Shown here: positions 33,889 to 45,859 of the stretch, piece after piece
Numbering within the stretch: the first letter of the stretch is position 1
How the letters are laid out: each line of letters opens with the position of its first letter
Position numbers and translations under genes: made by a program
Source: Pleodorina starrii
Lineage: Eukaryota > Chlorophyta > Chlorophyceae > Chlamydomonadales > Volvocaceae
Direction of reading: 5' to 3'
Length of the DNA: 64,000 nucleotides
NCBI GenBank assembly: GCA_030267565.1
Contig: BRXU01000004.1
Location: 729,501-793,500, forward strand
Notes under the pieces: model-generated
What the model saw: only the letters and a program-made list of their open reading frames with translations
Databases searched by the model: none
What the model was told of the DNA's origin: nothing

Positions 33889-33936
33889 TTTTAGGGTTTT
33901 AGGGTTTTAGGGTATCAGGGTTTTAGGGTTTTAGGG
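33889..33936 (+). repeat. Interstitial telomere-type repeats (TTTTAGGG)
   Basis: Six 8-bp units: three TTTTAGGG, one variant TATCAGGG, two TTTTAGGG. TTTTAGGG is the known Chlamydomonas telomere unit. The tract lies between the right inverted repeat and the right copy of the 2.6-kb duplication and has no counterpart at the left end. Confidence 0.95.
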
Positions 33937-34059
33937 TCCACCGCTTGCTTGCTGTCACGTCACCCTCCCTCCCTCCTTGACTACTGCCGCCCCGCGCCTT
34001 GCTGCCCTGCCCGCCCCTGCCGCACGCATTCACTGTTTCACTCCGCTGCACGCATGCAG

Positions 34060-34208
34060 GCTTCATCTTCCCCATCTTCTGGCTGATTGCGGTGCTGCTG
34101 CCCTGTTGCCTGCCGGGCCGCAACGTGTGGTGGGCGGCTACCGCCAGCTGCCTGGCGGCGCTGGCCTACCTAATCGTGGGCCTGGTGGTGGGCACTGCGG
34201 GGCGATGA
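34060..34208 (+). pseudogene. Orphan exon 3 of the membrane-hairpin gene
   Basis: Exact copy of 7311-7459, encoding FIFPIFWLIAV through the stop. No exon 1 or 2 lies upstream because the duplication begins inside intron 2. It is preceded by telomere-type repeats. Confidence 0.9.
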
Positions 34209-35969
34209 ATGAAGGACGGAATGGATGGATGGATGGATGGATGGATGGATGGATGATACCGGCATACACTTCATTCATACATGTGATGTGATGTGGGGGC
34301 GGGTCCATGTGCCCAACCGTCCAACCGCCCATACGTACGTACGTAAGGCGGACGCACGGGTAGATAGATAGATGAGCGGCCGCGGCCGCGGGTGACCCAC
34401 GGGCCGGCGCCGTTTGCTTGGGAGTGAGGTAGGTCAAGGCGGCGGCCTTGCTTCTCCTGCCCGCTTGGGCGAACGAATGAACGCTGCGTGCTGGCAAGCA
34501 AGATGGCTGGATGGATGGATGCCACGCAGCAGGGCGCGGGAGTTGGAGATTCGTTGCGTTAGTTAGTTGACATGCTTGCTTTGGACGTCGAGTTGCGTTG
34601 AGTGTCGTGTTACCATGTGTTAGTTGTACCGCAAGTAAGCAACCACTGCGCATCCATTCGGGGGGTTGGAGGGCCTGAGGCTGTGTCCTGTGCGTGGGCG
34701 AGGCAGCAGCTGGGAGCGAGCTGCAGCGCAGGTGACCGTACATACGTGAGTCATCATCGCTACATTGGGGGCGGGCGGGGTGGACTTCTGTTCTGGAGGC
34801 ACACACCCTCATTAATGTAGGTAGACGGGTTAGGTAGGTATACGGATGTGCCCTCGCTCGCTCGCTCGGGGTGCAATAATGTCCCGCGGACGTTTCTGGA
34901 CTTCATCATAGGAATAAACTGGGGTAGGTGTGTCCCATTGATCATGCATGTCGGGCGGCGTACGGGTCGTCTTGCATGCGCGACGCGGTTGCCGGATCTA
35001 TCGCGGCGGGGCGGGTAGACGGAAGCTAGGAAGTTGGGTCCCCATCTATCCACGCACGCAGAGTATGTACGGCTGCGATGACGTTGATATGAATGTGCTA
35101 CGTACGCATACATGTACCCATGTGTATGTATGCTCTCTACCCTTTTTCCACACATGCTACGTGTTGCCATATTTGTTGATTACATTTGTTATGGTCAGTA
35201 GTCCTTACAGCGCAGTGGCTTGCTTGAGTGCATCAATCGGAAGGGTAAGAGCCAGCGTGGATTGCTTACGTAATCCAGCCACGCTTCTCAAAAACTTTAA
35301 CAGCTACCTTCATTCATTCCATTCTGCCTTTGCGTGCTCGTAAATGATAATCAGATCTATGGAGCAAGCAAGGAGCTCCGGCAATCAAAAACACCTGCCA
35401 GCAGAGCTAACGGAAACAACCTGATTTGTTTTTGTCACGTACGCCAACGGCACATCTGCAGTCTACGGACAGCATATCACGGAATGTAAACCGCATTTTA
35501 CGGAATGTAAACCGCATATTAAAAACACCGCAAATTTCGCCGCCGCCGCGCGCGGATCTAGACCCCGAGAGATATAACCAGTACTTATTACTCCTCGGCA
35601 CGAATGTATATATGTAACACACCTACGTAACCAAGTCCCTATCCCCTACACATTCATTCACAGCAACACTTGTAAATAACTGGAGTCCCTATGTATTCAC
35701 CGCGCGTGCTCGCACGCAGCGCCCTCCGCCGGTAAATAAGTACCAACCCACGCAAGCCTGCTGCCCACGCGCTGCTGCCCAGGGCTCGCACGGATGGGGC
35801 AAATAAAGCCACGCATTCCCCCGCAGGTCAATGGTCGCCGGCCAGCTCCGGACGAAATCGTACTCATAAACACTCATTTACGTTCGACGCGCGGTAGGGT
35901 GCGTGTTCGTTCCGTCCCCTCCCCGCCTAACCCTCGGGCACATCCCGCCCATAGCAAGCATCCATCCGT
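34209..35969. other. Copied spacer between orphan exon and G1
   Basis: Duplicate of 7460-9216, including the GGAT tract (one extra unit) and the repeated TGTAAACCGCAT motifs. No gene seen. Confidence 0.6.
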
Positions 35970-37625
35970 CTACATCAGGTGGCGCAGCACGCAGGCGCGG
36001 ACAGCGGCCTTGATGCGCGAAGCAATCTTGGACCGCAGCTTGCGGACAGCGCTCTCGGCGGCCTTGGTCCGGCTGCTGCCGCTCTCCGCCGCCAGCAGCT
36101 CGGCGCCACCCGGCTGCTCCTCCGGCTCCAGCTCCATACACAACGAGTCCGAGAGCTGGACGCTGCTGTGGGCCACCGAGCGGCGGCAGACAGCCGGGGA
36201 CGCGATGTCGTCAGACTCCTCCTCCTCCTCCTCCTCCTCCTCCGCCACCTCCGCCTCCTCCTCCTCCGCCACCTCCGCCTCCTCTTCCGGCTCCCACTCC
36301 ACCTCCAGCCGGGTCAGCTCCAGCCGGCACTCTGCGGCGCTGCGCGGTGAGGCGCACACCTCGGGAGCGCCCATGGACATCGACAGACCCGCAGAGGTCC
36401 TGGCCTCCTTCTCCCAGTGCTGACCCAGCTGACCCACCAGCCGCTCGGCCCGCTGCTGCGGGCTGGCGACAACAGCAGCGACGACAGCGGCAGCGCTGCT
36501 GATGGCTGGCGGCGGCAGAGGCGCGGTATTACCAAAATACGATACGTAGGCTCGGCGGCGGCGGCCTGCTGGGACCGGCAGGCGGCGGGCCGCACCAGCA
36601 GTTGGCCACAGCCCTCGGCAGCAGCCGCAGTGGGGAGCTGTGCAAACTGATGCGCAATCCCCCAGTCGGGGCACACCGCACCGCCGGCCGCCGAGGGCCT
36701 CGTCTCCTGTTGGCGCAGCTCCCTCGTGGGTGCGCGCGGCGACTCCTTGCTCCACACGGGACTCGGGAAACTGCTGCTGGACACCAAATCAGCCGGAGAG
36801 CAAACATCCTGCATGCATACGCATGGATGGGCGGCGGGAGCGCGAATGGGCACACGCACGTATACGTAAGACGACATGAGCCAGCAGGGTAAATAGCTTG
36901 CGCTGAGGACAACGTACGTCAATCGCGGGACGCTGATAAATATAAATAAACGACAAATACACTGCCGTAGCAGAGGGCGGGGTGAAAGATCACGCGCGCC
37001 CCGCCGCCCCGCTGCCCTCCCTCGCTCCAAACAGGGATGTATGGCTCGCCCTCGCCTGCTGTGCGTTCTCCGGAAACTCGCGCTGTAATTACGGCTCATG
37101 CAAAAGACTCCGCACAGCATAATCAGAGCCTTGTTATTAGTACACGCACATACACACTCGCATACATGCACTCACCGGCTGCTGGGTGTCCTCGGCGGAC
37201 TACTGGGGGATGGTGAGCTTGAGGCCGCGGGTCTGGAGAGTCAACTTTGACACCACGAGGGGCAACGTGGGCCTGCATGCGATCGAGGAACCACAGCACA
37301 GCACAGGCAGCAGGCAGCAGGGGAAGGTCGGTTAGTTCACAGCAACGAGCGGAGAGCGTAACGATGGCGGTCGAGGTAGGCGGGGAAGGACATCAAGCAA
37401 CGGGTGTGCGATGTGCGTGCATGCGATGGTGCGAGTGTGGCCCACGGGCCGTCCGTCGACGGTCGGTCTTACGCACGAAACCACATCTACGTATCCTACC
37501 TCTGCCGCTGTGCGCCGCCGTCAGTTTGGTTGGTCGTTGTCGCCGCCTTTGCAGACAAGGTGGCACACTGAAGTAGACACCGGTCATTGAAGGCGATGTC
37601 CTTGGGGTATGTGACCCGCGAAGTC
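35970..37625 (-). pseudogene. G1: first array copy, inactivated
   Basis: Exons 37625-37500, 37272-37176 and 36808-35970. Exon 2 has gained three bases that create an in-frame TAG (ATC CCC CAG TAG). Exon 3 has a 20-nt insertion at 36526-36545 absent from G2-G7, which shifts the frame midway. It therefore lacks a full-length product. It retains the acidic tract and basic C-terminus. Its 3' side lacks the TTACA (TGTAA on the minus strand) seen after G2-G4. Confidence 0.85.
36526..36545. other. 20-nt insertion scar in G1
   Basis: GTATTACCAAAATACGATAC sits between GCGCG and GTAGGCTCGG; other copies read GCGCG-GTAGGCTCGG directly. It can be read as 17 nt flanked by GTA direct repeats. The same 20 nt directly precede the left end of the 24-kb element at 9786. 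Confidence 0.85.
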
Positions 37626-40143
37626 CTGTACGTATGAAAAACCAAAGCGAGGCGGCCGATGGGGCGCGTAAGCACATGCATGCTATGAATCAAGTAAGCC
37701 CTTATCAACGAAGGGGCTCGCTCCCAGCACGCAGTTTTCGCGTGTCAAATCGCTCCATTCTGCTTTTAGTAACTGCAAACCGCAGCCATCCGCATATATA
37801 CAGAGCGACAAAACCCGGTGCGCTTGCAAACGGACTCACGTTGCGACGACGTGCTGAGCGCGAATGGCAATCATCGTGACGATGATGAAACAGCCGAGGA
37901 AAGGCTTTTTACAGATGAGGCGATAAAGAAGGTGCAAGAGAAAATTACAAAAAGAACAGCAAGAAGAAAATGACTGGATGGTGATGACAGTGTTCACTAT
38001 CGACGAGGCTTTGGGAGGGAAGAAGTTCGTAGCTCCTGCGCCAAAGTCTGGAGATAATTGATATACGATTAAACTGGGCCTTTCACTTCAGAAGAGTCAC
38101 CTGTTTCGCATTGTGTTCCGTACTCGTACGGCAGTTTACGTACATACGGCGGGCGGTTTTCATAGCATGGGCGTCGCGAGTTTTAGCCGAAACTGATGGT
38201 TTTGGCCGCGTGGTCTCTTTTGCCGAGATAAATTAATATTACCTGAGGCAAAAAGAACGCAAGGGATGAAACCGGCATTGCTTTGCATGTGTGCAGGCAG
38301 GCCAGGCGGGGTGAAGCAAAGCGGAGCGAAGACGGTGCGGGGGGTGGGGGATGGAGGTGGCGGGGATGAAGCGATCGAGGGGTTGACAGGCAGGGTTTCG
38401 GGCAGGTGCGTGCATGCCTGCATGTATATGACGACGTGGAACAGCACCAAACAGCACAACGAAGGGCGCCTTGCAGCTGAATCTCGTTACAGCTGCGTGG
38501 GCCTTGTGTAATTGTATTGCTGACGGACGCTGTGGCAACCGCAAAGCTGTCATCGTGCGTCCGTCGCCTCGGACGGCGCTCTCGGCAGCAGGCCTTACTA
38601 CTTGATTGTGAACGCAAGCGAACGTAATCATATCATTATAATTAACCCAAGTTGTTGTCACGATCGATCGATCCATCCACGCACCTCCTGGCGTGCGTCC
38701 TGTTGGAACGCGAAGGCACCGCCTCACTCCACTTTGGCCATCCCCTCAAAGGCCCTCGATCGCTTACGAAAAGGTGAGGAGAAATTTTAGGAAGCACCAG
38801 TTGCATTGTCGTGGAACTGCGATTAATATCTACCGTTCCGGAAGCAGTTAAAAGCTGTCAAGCAACACAATGATCTATCTTTAGTAGGTTGACAAGCGCT
38901 TTGCAGTAAGGATTGCCTCAGGAGTTGCCAGGTTCGTTGCCGCACGTTTTTCGGTGGTTTCGGAGCGAGCGGCTGCGCCTGCCTAACTTTCAGCCAGCCA
39001 GGGCAATCTGCCTACCAGACGACGGTTCTGCTACTGGACCGCCGGGATATATATTACTGACCACACCAACGGCATATCCGCTGATGAGCGCCAAGCAAGC
39101 ATAGCAAGGGGCGCCGACGCGGCATGTAGGGCTCCACAACAACAGAAACAACGAATGCATGGGCGACGGATGTTGGTCATGCAGCTACGGCGATGCTGCT
39201 GGGCTGACATTCGTTTACGTTGCGGGTGTGCGGTGTGTACGGAGAAGTGCGTGGCCAGCGAGAGAATCGATGCATGGTAGCGCACTAATGGGTTTACATT
39301 GCGTACGTCGACACAAGCAGCTAGCAGCAGCCATTCACCGTCGGCCCGTTCCCATGCAGCAGATAGAGATAGAGCCCATCAAAAACGGAAACCAAGTCAA
39401 ACGGCGCGCACATGTTCACAAGCACGCAAGCACCCTACAGGCTGCGCCCGCTGCCCAGCAAGCAACAACTCCCCATACATTCACTTGATGACGACGGATT
39501 CTACGGCAAATGAGTTTGCTTTGCCGTGTATGGACTTCGCCGCACTGCGGATGGAAGGGAAAGTACGACGGGCCGCCGCACGCGCGCAGCAGAAGCAACA
39601 GCATGGACGGATGAGAAACCCATCGCTCGATTGTCGGCGCGCCCGTCGTCTGTCCGCACAACCAGCTAACGGCGCTGGATGGGCGGGGCCGGATTGCAGC
39701 TAACGAATCATTCCGCTTGGCAGTCTCATGCATGTATGGTGGCCACGCGCACGTGCTAACCATATAATAATACCTGCCGCATGGCGGCCGTCGTTCATTC
39801 ATTCGTTGCATGTTCACTGTCCAGTAACACGTTCAACGAACACATCTACCCTTGCCGCGCATGTTCAGAACACGCACGCACGCAGCGGCCAATCACAGCT
39901 GTACCCTCGTATAGCTAGAACCCGCCGCTTGGCTCCCCTTATTACTTCATAGATCTGCTGCAGGCTACGATAACTGATCATTCACTCCATACACGCATCC
40001 ATTTGCCCCCTTTCTATATTTATTCTCGTCACCGGCCAGCTCCTTACGGAATCGTACTCGTAATAAACCCTTACATCTACGTTCAACGGTAGGGTGCGTG
40101 TTCCGTCCCCTCCCTAACCCTAAGACACATCCCACCCATCCGT
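37626..40143. other. Array spacer upstream of G1 / downstream of G2
   Basis: Several short frames on both strands, none with a domain or conserved between unit types. Possible upstream exons of G1 cannot be excluded. The end nearest G2 holds its poly(A) signal. Confidence 0.5.
40071..40075 (-). terminator. TGTAA poly(A) signal of G2
   Basis: TTACA on the plus strand, 69 bp beyond the G2 stop. Confidence 0.65.
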
Positions 40144-41740
40144 CTACATCATCAGGTGGCGCAGCACGCAGGCGCGGACAGCGGCCTTGATGCGCGAAGC
40201 AATCTTGGACCGCAGCTTGCAGACAGCGCTCTTGGCGGCCTTGGTCCGGCTGCTGCCGCTCTCCGCCGCCAGCAGCTCGGCGCCACCCGGCTGCTCCTCC
40301 GGCTCCACACACAACGAGTCCGAGAGCTGGACGCTGCTGTGGGCCACCGAGCGGCGGCAGACAGCCGGGGACGCGATGTCAGTCTCCTCCTCCTCCTCCT
40401 CCTCCTCCTCCGCCTCGTCCTCGCCCTCCTCCTCCGCCACCTCCTCCTCCTCTTCCGGCTCCCACTCCACCTCCAGCCGGGTCAGCTCCAGCCGGCACTC
40501 TGCGGCGCTGCGCGGTGAGGCGCACACCTCGGGAGCGCCCATGGACAGACCCGCCGAGGTCCTCGCCTCGTTCTCCCAGTGCTGCCCCAGCTGACCCACC
40601 AGCCGCTCGGCCCGCTGCGGGCTGGCGACAACAGCAGCGACGACAGCGGCAGGGCTGCTGATTGCTGGCGGCGGCGGCGGCGCGGTAGGCTCGGCGGCGG
40701 CGGCCTGCTGGGGCCGGGCGGCGGGCCGCACCAGTTGGCCACAGCCCTCGGCAGCAGCCGCAGTGGGGAGCTGCGCAAACTGATGCGCAATCCCCCAGTC
40801 GGGACACACCGCACCGCCGGCCGCCGTGGAGGGCCTCGTCTCCTGCTGGCGCAGCTCCCTCGTGGGTGCGCGCGGCGACTCCTTGCTCCACACGGGACTC
40901 GGGAAACTGCTGCTGGAGACCGAATCCGCCGGCGAGCAAACATCCTGCATGCATGGGCGGCGGGAGCGCGAATGGGCACACGCACGTATACGTAAGACGA
41001 CATGAGCCAGCAGGGTAAATAGCTTGTGCTGAGGACAACGCCAATCGCGGGACGCTGATAAATATAAATAAACGAAAAATACACTGCCGTAGCGGAGGGC
41101 GGGGTGAAAGATCACGCGCGCCCCGCCGCCCCGCTGCCCTCCCTCGCTCCAAACAGGGATGCATGGCTCGTTCTCGCCTGCTGTGCGTTCTCCGGAAACT
41201 CGCGCTGTAATTACGGCTCATGCAAAAGACTCCGCACAGCATCCGCAGAGCCCTGTTATTACACGCGCGCATACACTCGCATACATGCACTCACCGGCTG
41301 CTGGGTGTCCTCGACGGACTGGGGGATGGTGAGCTTGAGGCCGCGGGTCTGGAGAGTCAACCTTGACACCACGAGGGAAAACGTGGGCCTGCATGCGATC
41401 GAGGAACCACAGCACAGACAGGCAGCAGGCAGCAGGGGAAGGTCGGTTAGTTCACAGCAACGAGCGGAGAGCGTAACGATGGCGGTCGAGGTAGGCGGGG
41501 AAGGACATCAAGCAACGGGTGTGCGATGTGCGTGCATGCGATGGTGAGAGTGTGGCCCACGGGCCGTCCGTCGACGGTCGGTCTTACGCACGAAACCACA
41601 TCTACGTATCCTACCTCTGCCGCTGTGCGCCGCCGTCAGTTTGGTTGGTCGTTGTCGCCGCCTTTGCAGACAAGGTGGCACACTGAAGTAGACACCGGTC
41701 ATTGAAGGCGATGTCCTTGGGGTATGTGACCCGCGAAGTC
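40144..41740 (-). CDS. G2: array gene of unknown function
   Basis: Exons 41740-41615, 41388-41295 and 40944-40144. Phases 2 and 0 match across both introns, with GTAGG and GTGAG donors. Exon 1 encodes TSRVTYPKDIAFNDRCLLQC..., exon 2 RLTLQTRGLKLTIPQSVEDTQQP, exon 3 DVCSPADSVSSSSFPSPVWS onward. Exon 3 is Ala/Pro/Gln-rich, then has a coil-like segment (RAERLVGQLGQHWENEAR), a Glu tract and a basic C-terminal helix (RKLRSKIASRIKAAVR-like, here with CKLRS). No known family. If translation begins at ATG 41796, in frame with exon 1, the product is 358 residues. Otherwise the acceptor at 41740/41741 joins an unseen upstream exon. The poly(A) signal supports expression of the 3' end. Confidence 0.7.
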
Positions 41741-44272
41741 CTGTACGCATGAAAAACCAAAGCGAGGCGGCCGATGGGGCGCGTAAGCACATGCATGCTA
41801 TGAATCAAGTAAGCCCTTATCAACGAAGGGGCTCGCTCCCAGCACGCAGTTTTCGCGTGTCAAATCGCTCCATTCTGCTTCTAGTAACTGCAAACCGCAG
41901 CCATCCGCATATATACAGAGCGACAAAACCCGGTGCGCTTGCAAACGGACTCACGTTGCGACGACGTGCTGAGCGCGAATGGCAATCATCGTGACGATGA
42001 TGAAACAGCCGAGGAAAGGCTTTTTACAGATGAGGCGATAAAGAAGGTGCAAGAGAAAATTACAAAAAGAACAGCAAGAAGAAAAGGAGGTGTGGATGGT
42101 GATGACAGTGTTCACTATCGACGAGGCTTTGGGAGGGAAGAAGTTCGTAGCTCCTGCGCCAAAGTCTGGAGATAATTGATATACGATTAAACTGGGCCTT
42201 TCACTTCAGAAGAGTCACCTGTTTCGCATTGTGTTCCGTACTCGTACGGCAGTTTACGTACATACGGCGGGCGGTTTTCATAGCATGGGCGTCGCGAGTT
42301 TTAGCCGAAACTGATGGTTTTGGCCGCGTGGTCTCTTTTGCCGAGATAAATTAATATTACCTGAGGCAAAAAGAACGCAAGGGATGAAACCGGCATTGCT
42401 TTGCATGTGTGCAGGCAGGCCAGGCGGGGTGAAGCAAAGCGGAGCGAAGACGGTGCGGGGGGTGGGGGATGGAGGTGGCGGGGATGAAGCGATCGAGGGG
42501 TTGACAGGCAGGGTTTCGGGCAGGTGCGTGCATGCCTGCATGTATATGACGACGTGGAACAGCACCAAACAGCACAACGAAGGGCGCCTTGCAGCTGAAT
42601 CTCGTTACAGCTGCGTGGGCCTTGTGTAATTGTATTGCTGACGGACGCTGTGGCAACCGCAAAGCTGTCATCGTGCGTCCGTCGCCTCGGACGGCGCTCT
42701 CGGCAGCAGGCCTTACTACTTGATTGTGAACGCACGTCCCACGCAAGCGAACGTAATCATATCATTATAATTAACCCAAGTTGTTGTCACGATCGATCGA
42801 TCCATCCACGCACCTCCTGGCGTGCGTCCTGTTGGAACGCGAAGGCACCGCCTCACTCCACTTTGGCCATCCCCTCAAAGGCCCTCGATCGCTTACGAAA
42901 AGGTGAGGAGAAATTTTAGGAAGCACCAGTTGCATTGTCGTGGAACTGCGATTAATATCTACCGTTCCGGAAGCAGTTAAAAGCTGTCAAGCAACACAAT
43001 GATCTATCTTTAGTAGGTTGACAAGCGCTTTGCAGTAAGGATTGCCTCAGGAGTTGCCAGGTTCGTTGCCGCACGTTTTTCGGTGGTTTCGGAGCGAGCG
43101 GCTGCGCCTGCCTAACTTTCAGCCAGCCAGGGCAATCTGCCTACCAGACGACGGTTCTGCTACTGGACCGCCGGGATATATATTACTGACCACACCAACG
43201 GCATATCCGCTGATGAGCGCCAAGCAAGCATAGCAAGGGGCGCCGACGCGGCATGTAGGGCTCCACAACAACAGAAACAACGAATGCATGGGCGACGGAT
43301 GTTGGTCATGCAGCTACGGCGATGCTGCTGGGCTGACATTCGTTTACGTTGCGGGTGTGCGGTGTGTACGGAGAAGTGCGTGGCCAGCGAGAGAATCGAT
43401 GCATGGTAGCGCACTAAGGGGTTTACATTGCGTACGTCGACACAAGCAGCTAGCAGCAGCCATTCACCGTCGGCCCGTTCCCATGCAGCAGATAGAGATA
43501 GAGCCCATCAAAAACGGAAACCAAGTCAAACGGCGCGCACATGTTCACAAGCACGCAAGCACCCTACAGGCTGCGCCCGCTGCCCAGCAAGCAACAACTC
43601 CCCATACATTCACTTGATGACGACGGATTCTACGGCAAATGAGTTTGCTTTGCCGTGTATGGACTTCGCCGCACTGCGGATGGAAGGGAAAGTACGACGG
43701 GCCGCCGCACGCGCGCAGCAGAAGCAACAGCATGGACGGATGAGAAACCCATCGCTCGATTGTCGGCGCGCCCGTCGTCTGTCCGCACAACCAGCTAACG
43801 GCGCTGGATGGGCGGGGCCGGATTGCAGCTAACGAATCATTCCGCTTGGCAGTCTCATGCATGTATGGTGGCCACGCGCACGTGCTAACCATATAATAAT
43901 ACCTGCCGCATGGCGGCCGTCGTTCATTCATTCGTTGCATGTTCACTGTCCAGTAACACGTTCAACGAACACATCTACCCTTGCCGCGCATGTTCAGAAC
44001 ACGCACGCACGCAGCGGCCAATCACAGCTGTACCCTCGTATAGCTAGAACCCGCCGCTTGGCTCCCCTTATTACTTCATAGATCTGCTGCACGCTACGAT
44101 AACTGATCATTCACTCCATACACGCATCCATTTGCCCCCTTTCTATATTTATTCTCGTCACCGGCCAGCTCCTTACGGAATCGTACTCGTAATAAACCCT
44201 TACATCTACGTTCAACGGTAGGGTGCGTGTTCCGTCCCCTCCCTAACCCTAAGACACATCCCACCCATCCGT
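41741..44272. other. Array spacer between G2 and G3
   Basis: Same non-coding content as the other G1-G4 spacers. It includes a candidate start codon for G2 (ATG 41796-41794, minus) and AT-rich stretches near 42160-42360. Confidence 0.5.
44200..44204 (-). terminator. TGTAA poly(A) signal of G3
   Basis: TTACA on the plus strand, 69 bp beyond the G3 stop. Confidence 0.65.
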
Positions 44273-45859
44273 CTACATCATCAGGTGGCGCAGCACGCAG
44301 GCGCGGACAGCGGCCTTGATGCGCGAAGCAATCTTGGACCGCAGCTTGCAGACAGCGCTCTTGGCGGCCTTGGTCCGGCTGCTGCCGCTCTCCGCCGCCA
44401 GCAGCTCGGCGCCACCCGGCTGCTCCTCCGGCTCCACACACAACGAGTCCGAGAGCTGGACGCTGCTGTGGGCCACCGAGCGGCGGCAGACAGCCGGGGA
44501 CGCGATGTCAGTCTCCTCCTCCTCCTCCTCCTCCGCCTCGTCCTCGCCCTCCTCCTCCGCCACCTCCTCCTCCTCTTCCGGCTCCCACTCCACCTCCAGC
44601 CGGGTCAGCTCCAGCCGGCACTCTGCGGCGCTGCGCGGTGAGGCGCACACCTCGGGAGCGCCCATGGACAGACCCGCCGAGGTCCTCGCCTCGTTCTCCC
44701 AGTGCTGCCCCAGCTGACCCACCAGCCGCTCGGCCCGCTGCGGGCTGGCGACAACAGCAGCGACGACAGCGGCAGGGCTGCTGATTGCTGGCGGCGGCGG
44801 CGGCGCGGTAGGCTCGGCGGCGGCGGCCTGCTGGGGCCGGGCGGCGGGCCGCACCAGTTGGCCACAGCCCTCGGCAGCAGCCGCAGTGGGGAGCTGCGCA
44901 AACTGATGCGCAATCCCCCAGTCGGGACACACCGCACCGCCGGCCGCCGTGGAGGGCCTCGTCTCCTGCTGGCGCAGCTCCCTCGTGGGTGCGCGCGGCG
45001 ACTCCTTGCTCCACACGGGACTCGGGAAACTGCTGCTGGAGACCGAATCCGCCGGCGAGCAAACATCCTGCATGCATGGGCGGCGGGAGCGCGAATGGGC
45101 ACACGCACGTATACGTAAGACGACATGAGCCAGCAGGGTAAATAGCTTGTGCTGAGGACAACGCCAATCGCGGGACGCTGATAAATATAAATAAACGAAA
45201 AATACACTGCCGTAGCGGAGGGCGGGGTGAAAGATCACGCGCGCCCCGCCGCCCCGCTGCCCTCCCTCGCTCCAAACAGGGATGCATGGCTCGCCCTCGC
45301 CTGCTGTGCGTTCTCCGGAAACACGCGCTGTAATTACGGCGCAAAAGATTCCGCACAGCATAATCAGAGCCTTGTTATTACACGCGCGCATACACTCGCA
45401 TACATGCACTCACCGGCTGCTGGGTGTCCTCGACGGACTGGGGGATGGTGAGCTTGAGGCCGCGGGTCTGGAGAGTCAACCTTGACACCACGAGGGAAAA
45501 CGTGGGCCTGCATGCGATCGAGGAACCACAGCACAGACAGGCAGCAGGCAGCAGGGGAAGGTCGGTTAGTTCACAGCAACGAGCGGAGAGCGTAACGATG
45601 GCGGTCGAGGTAGGCGGGGAAGGACATCAAGCAACGGGTGTGCGATGTGCGTGCATGCGATGGTGAGAGTGTGGCCCACGGGCCGTCCGTCGACGGTCGG
45701 TCTTACGCACGAAACCACATCTACGTATCCTACCTCTGCCGCTGTGCGCCGCCGTCAGTTTGGTTGGTCGTTGTCGCCGCCTTTGCAGACAAGGTGGCAC
45801 ACTGAAGTAGACACCGGTCATTGAAGGCGATGTCCTTGGGGTATGTGACCCGCGAAGTC
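44273..45859 (-). CDS. G3: array gene of unknown function
   Basis: Exons 45859-45734, 45507-45414 and 45067-44273, same phases as G2. Exon 3 is 6 bp shorter than in G2 because the Glu-coding CTC tract has two fewer codons. Otherwise the proteins are nearly identical. Open throughout. Confidence 0.7.

Larger units (their letters stand above)
9786..33936. mobile_element. 24-kb composite terminal-inverted-repeat insertion
   Basis: Bounded by a perfect 28-bp inverted repeat starting CCCTACCAAACGAACC (left 9786-9813, right complement 33861-33888). The right repeat is followed by telomere-type repeats up to 33936. Subtracting the nested Dualen and TOC1-like insertions and one copy of each flanking duplication leaves about 8-9 kb. 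The resident content is one multi-exon gene with a dioxygenase-like domain (27486-33303, minus) and subterminal regions rich in TTAAG/CTAAGT motifs. I see no recognisable transposase, so it is non-autonomous, carries an unrecognised transposase, or is not a classical cut-and-paste transposon. The flanking duplication is 2.6 kb rather than a few bases. Confidence 0.75.
33937..36545. repeat. 2.6-kb flanking duplication, right copy
   Basis: Corresponds to 7188-9786 and continues without a break into the rest of G1. It therefore marks the original right side of the insertion site. Confidence 0.95.

Noticed and set aside
43545..43946. 133-codon minus-strand frame repeated in every array spacer
   Set aside because: Repeated only because the unit is repeated. 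No domain, and neighbouring spacer positions accumulate indels without regard to frame.
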